Positions 61,123-64,000 of a stretch of DNA of 64,000 nucleotides are shown here, in pieces. A model generated the notes under the pieces. That model worked only from the letters and a program-made list of their open reading frames with translations. It made no database searches and was not told where the DNA came from. The stretch's first letter is position 1, and the number at the start of each line of letters is the position of its first letter. This stretch comes from Sinorhizobium sp. 6-70 (GTDB taxonomy: Bacteria > Pseudomonadota > Alphaproteobacteria > Rhizobiales > Rhizobiaceae), in assembly GCF_030124375.1 (NCBI RefSeq), contig NZ_JASKLS010000002.1, positions 511,802 through 575,801 on the forward strand, written 5' to 3'. A program made the position numbers and the translations under genes.

Positions 61123-64000
61123 GTGGACATCGCTGCTTGGCTGCGCAAATTAGGACTGGAGGAATACGCCTCGGCGTTTCGCGACAACCACATCGACGCC
61201 GAGCTTCTTCTTAAGCTAACTGGCGAGGATCTCAAGGAACTTGGCGTCGCTTCGATTGGGCATCGCCGCAAGCTCATTGATGCAATTGCGGACCTGCAAA
61301 ACCAGCGCGCCAGTTCAACGATCAACCCGCCGGAGGATCGGCCTCGACCAGGGCCGACCGCTGTCTCGTCGGAGTCCGATGCAGAGCGTCGGCAACTGAC
61401 TGTCATGTTTTGCGATCTCGTCGGCTCGACAGCGCTGGCATCGCGACTCGACGTCGAGGATCTTCGCGAGGTCATCGGTGCGTATCAGCAATGCGTATCC
61501 GATACGATCAGGCGGTTCGGGGGCTACGTGGCCAAATACATGGGCGACGGTGTGCTCGTCTATTTCGGCTACCCGCAAGCTCATGAAGATGACGCTGAAC
61601 GGGCCGTAAGAGCGGGCTTGGCGCTGATCGAAATTGTCAGCGAGCTTGAACTAGCCGATCCGCTGCAAGTGCGTATCGGCATCGGTACCGGAATCGTTGT
61701 CGTCGGTGACGTTGTCGGTTCTGGTGAGGCTCGCGAACGAGGCGTGATCGGTGAGACGCCAAATCTCGCAGCCCGACTGCAGGGCCTGGCCGAGCCGAGC
61801 ACGGTTGTGATCGAAAAGAGAACGCGTCACTTGCTCGCCCACCTCTTCGATTTTCGTGATTTCGGCCCCGTCGAAGTCAAGGGCTATTCCGAGCCAATCC
61901 GCGCCTATCAGGTGCTTCGACCGAGCGCTCTCGACAGCCGCTTCGAGGCACTGCATGGTGAGCGACTCACGCCCTTGGTGGGCCGCGAGGAAGAAGTCGA
62001 AGCCTTGCGCCGCCACTGGCAGTGCGCAAAGGGCATGGAGGGCCAGGTGCTCCTGCTGTCGGGAGAACCGGGCATCGGCAAGTCGCGCATCACCGTTGCC
62101 ATCCTGGAGGACATTGCGAACGAGCAGCATGCGCACCTTTGCTATTTCTGCTCACCGCATCATGTCGGTAGCGCGCTCTATCCGATCATCCGCCAGATTG
62201 AGCGCGCTGCTGAAATGAACCAAGATGATGAAGCGCTGGCGAAGCTCGACAAGTTGGAAACACTGCTCGCGGCCACCTCGACTACGGCGGAAGATTGCAG
62301 CCTCCTCGCAGATCTGCTCTCCCTGCCCAGCCTCGGACGCTTCCCGACATTGGATCTCAGCCCGCAGCAACGAAAATCGCGGACACTGCAGGCACTCGTC
62401 CGGCAACTGGAAGCGCTCGCCCGCCAGGAACCCGTTTTGATGATTTTCGAGGACGTGCATTGGATCGATCCGACCAGCCTGGAACTCCTGGATCGAATCG
62501 TCGAACGCATCCGGCCGCTGCCCGTGCTGCTCATTACGACGTTCCGTCCCGAGTTCACCCCGTCCTGGATCGGGCAGCCGCACGCCTCGATAATGACGCT
62601 CAGCCGCCTGGGACAGCGCGACGGTACCGCCCTGGTCAAACGTGTTCTCGGCAAACGAGGCTTGCCTGCCGAAGCCATCAGAGAAATCGTCGAGCGCACA
62701 GACGGCGTGCCGCTTTATATCGAGGAGTTTACGAAAGCGGTGGTAGAGACCCGCGACGAGAAAGACTACGCGCCGTCGACAGCACCAGCGGCGGGTCTTG
62801 GCATTCCGGCCACCCTACACGCGTCCCTCATGGCCCGTCTCGATCGACTGGGCGCCGCGAAATACGTGGCGCAGATGGGCGCAGCTATCGGGCGTGAGTT
62901 CTCGCATGAACTGTTGGCCGCGGTAGTACCCTATTCGGCAACTGAGCTGCAGGTTTTCCTGGATCAGCTGACCTCGTCCGGGTTGGTCTTCCGGCGCGGA
63001 ACGACGAGCGATGCATTGTATCTCTTCAAGCATGCGCTTGTGCAGGACGCGGCCTATAACACGCTGTTGCGCCATCCGAGGCAACAGTTGCATGCCAAGA
63101 TCGCCAAAGCGCTGGAAGAGCGGTTCCCGGACCGGGCTGCCCGCGAACCGGAGGTACTGGCCCATCATTTCGCAGAAGCAGGGCAGGCGGCCCGCGCGAT
63201 CGAGTCCTGGCTCATAGCAGGCAAGCAGGCAGCCCAACGTTCCGCAAATCTGGAGGCCATCGGTCACTTTTCCAGGGGTTTGAAGGCACTGGCATCACTT
63301 CCGCCAGGGCCAGAGAAAGACCGGAAGGAACTCGCTCTGCAGACGGCAATCGGAACACCGCTGATTTCCGTCCACGGCTATGCTGCCCCGCAGATTGGGG
63401 CAGCATATGGCCGGGCGCGCGCGCTTTGTCAGCAGTTTGGCGATGCCGCCGCCCTGCACGCGACGCTGAGCGGAGAGTTTGTTTATCACTTCGTGCGAGG
63501 CGACTACGCAATGATGCAGCAATTGACCGACGAAGCGTGGCGGGCTGCCGAGCGAACCGGCAACGACGCATTTCAGTTGGCCGGACACCGCATGGGCGGC
63601 ATGACGGCGATGTACTTCGGCCGCTTCATCGAGGCTGATCGCGAATTTGAGACGATCCTGCGCCTCTATGATCCCGACCGACACCGTCCTCCGCCCGTTC
63701 TGTATATCCATGACCCGAAAATTTCAGCACTTGCCTACCTGGCGATCATCAAGTGGATACTTGGTTGTCCGCATCAGGCACGAATGTTGGCCATCGAGGC
63801 GCTCCACTATGCCGAAGAATTGGACCAGGCTAACCTCAGCGCCCACGTCAGAACATACGCTGGGGCAGGGCTCGACGAGCTTCTTGGCGAAACATCGGCC
63901 GTGCGCGGGCATGCTGACGCAATCGTTGCTCTTGCCGATCAACACAGTCTGCACTACTGGCGATTGAACGGGCTGTTCTTACAAGGTTGGGCGATTGCCC
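61123..64000 (+). CDS. SAM domain - adenylate cyclase - AAA ATPase - TPR protein (3' end outside window)
   Basis: At least 959 residues, running off the right edge. It starts at a GTG after CCGGAGGATTCTGCG; no nearby ATG fits. Residues 1-60 form a SAM-like domain (AAWLRKLGLEEYASAFRDN). Residues ~87-265 form a class III cyclase with metal aspartates (FCDLVGST and YMGDGVLVYF) and ETPNLAARLQ. Residues ~290-560 form an AAA/STAND-type ATPase with Walker A SGEPGIGKSR and Walker B LMIFEDVHWID. The rest is helical TPR-like repeats. This layout is a known rhizobial cyclase class that probably makes cAMP in response to a signal sensed by the ATPase and repeats. Confidence 0.92.
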   Translation, partial: MDIAAWLRKLGLEEYASAFRDNHIDAELLLKLTGEDLKELGVASIGHRRKLIDAIADLQNQRASSTINPPEDRPRPGPTAVSSESDAERRQLTVMFCDLVGSTALASRLDVEDLREVIGAYQQCVSDTIRRFGGYVAKYMGDGVLVYFGYPQAHEDDAERAVRAGLALIEIVSELELADPLQVRIGIGTGIVVVGDVVGSGEARERGVIGETPNLAARLQGLAEPSTVVIEKRTRHLLAHLFDFRDFGPVEVKGYSEPIRAYQVLRPSALDSRFEALHGERLTPLVGREEEVEALRRHWQCAKGMEGQVLLLSGEPGIGKSRITVAILEDIANEQHAHLCYFCSPHHVGSALYPIIRQIERAAEMNQDDEALAKLDKLETLLAATSTTAEDCSLLADLLSLPSLGRFPTLDLSPQQRKSRTLQALVRQLEALARQEPVLMIFEDVHWIDPTSLELLDRIVERIRPLPVLLITTFRPEFTPSWIGQPHASIMTLSRLGQRDGTALVKRVLGKRGLPAEAIREIVERTDGVPLYIEEFTKAVVETRDEKDYAPSTAPAAGLGIPATLHASLMARLDRLGAAKYVAQMGAAIGREFSHELLAAVVPYSATELQVFLDQLTSSGLVFRRGTTSDALYLFKHALVQDAAYNTLLRHPRQQLHAKIAKALEERFPDRAAREPEVLAHHFAEAGQAARAIESWLIAGKQAAQRSANLEAIGHFSRGLKALASLPPGPEKDRKELALQTAIGTPLISVHGYAAPQIGAAYGRARALCQQFGDAAALHATLSGEFVYHFVRGDYAMMQQLTDEAWRAAERTGNDAFQLAGHRMGGMTAMYFGRFIEADREFETILRLYDPDRHRPPPVLYIHDPKISALAYLAIIKWILGCPHQARMLAIEALHYAEELDQANLSAHVRTYAGAGLDELLGETSAVRGHADAIVALADQHSLHYWRLNGLFLQGWAIA

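Noticed and set aside
1..64000. CRISPR arrays, tRNA or rRNA genes, riboswitches, replication origin
   Set aside because: None was recognised: no regularly spaced repeats, no tRNA-like cloverleaf with its conserved loop, and no repABC-type genes were seen in the window.

Overview
The window looks like a replicon of a fast-growing root-nodule or soil alphaproteobacterium of the Sinorhizobium/Ensifer type. It is GC-rich and densely packed with ABC uptake operons tied to small catabolic pathways. It also carries short palindromic repeats that I recall as common in Rhizobiales, and two GGAAC-N18-TT sites matching the general-stress sigma factor RpoE2 consensus of Sinorhizobium. No rRNA, tRNA, CRISPR array or replication origin was seen. 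The content resembles a chromid or megaplasmid, but the replicon cannot be identified from the sequence alone.

Left part (1-31 kb). The tail of soxB, then soxD, soxA, soxG and folD, form a sarcosine oxidase operon feeding methylene-tetrahydrofolate. A broken parDE toxin-antitoxin pair follows; its antitoxin is split by a ~100-bp palindromic element inserted at a TA dinucleotide. A second copy of the element lies beyond a paoABC-like periplasmic molybdenum aldehyde oxidoreductase operon. Next is a stress block: a KatE-type catalase with a frameshift near its C-terminus, divergent from a fused isoaspartyl methyltransferase/erythromycin-esterase-like protein, both behind GGAAC-N18-TT sites. A nucleotidyltransferase/metallophosphoesterase pair, an IS5-type remnant, a haloacid dehalogenase and an Lrp remnant lead to a quaternary-amine ABC transporter with a nitrilase-family amidase and an AraC/GlxA-type regulator. 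Then come a YdiJ-type FAD/Fe-S dehydrogenase, a hydrolase/amidohydrolase pair with a LysR regulator, and a formylglycine-generating enzyme.

Middle part (30-50 kb). A CUT1 sugar-type ABC transporter encodes a cytoplasmic sulfatase whose active-site Cys would be matured by the neighbouring formylglycine-generating enzyme; this suggests uptake and internal hydrolysis of a sulfate ester. The most unusual locus follows: eleven co-directional genes (49.76 down to 37.59 kb) that join a Rieske ferredoxin, a CUT2 sugar ABC transporter, an FGGY kinase, a membrane di-iron (desaturase-fold) oxygenase, a ferredoxin reductase, a glutathione-formaldehyde-dehydrogenase-like enzyme, an alpha/beta hydrolase and a LysR regulator. 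My inference is a self-contained pathway for a sugar or polyol that must be hydroxylated first, for example by oxidative O-demethylation.

Right part (50-64 kb). A nucleotide cyclase fused to a YHS-like zinc module; a TetR regulator divergent from a NIPSNAP protein, with two matching operators over the promoter; a GntR-controlled ABC transporter operon with an esterase, a ketose-3-epimerase-like enzyme and a Gfo/Idh/MocA dehydrogenase; and the start of a large SAM-cyclase-AAA-TPR protein that runs off the window. Each of the four complete ABC binding-protein genes has an inverted repeat just after its stop codon, probably protecting or partitioning the operon mRNA.
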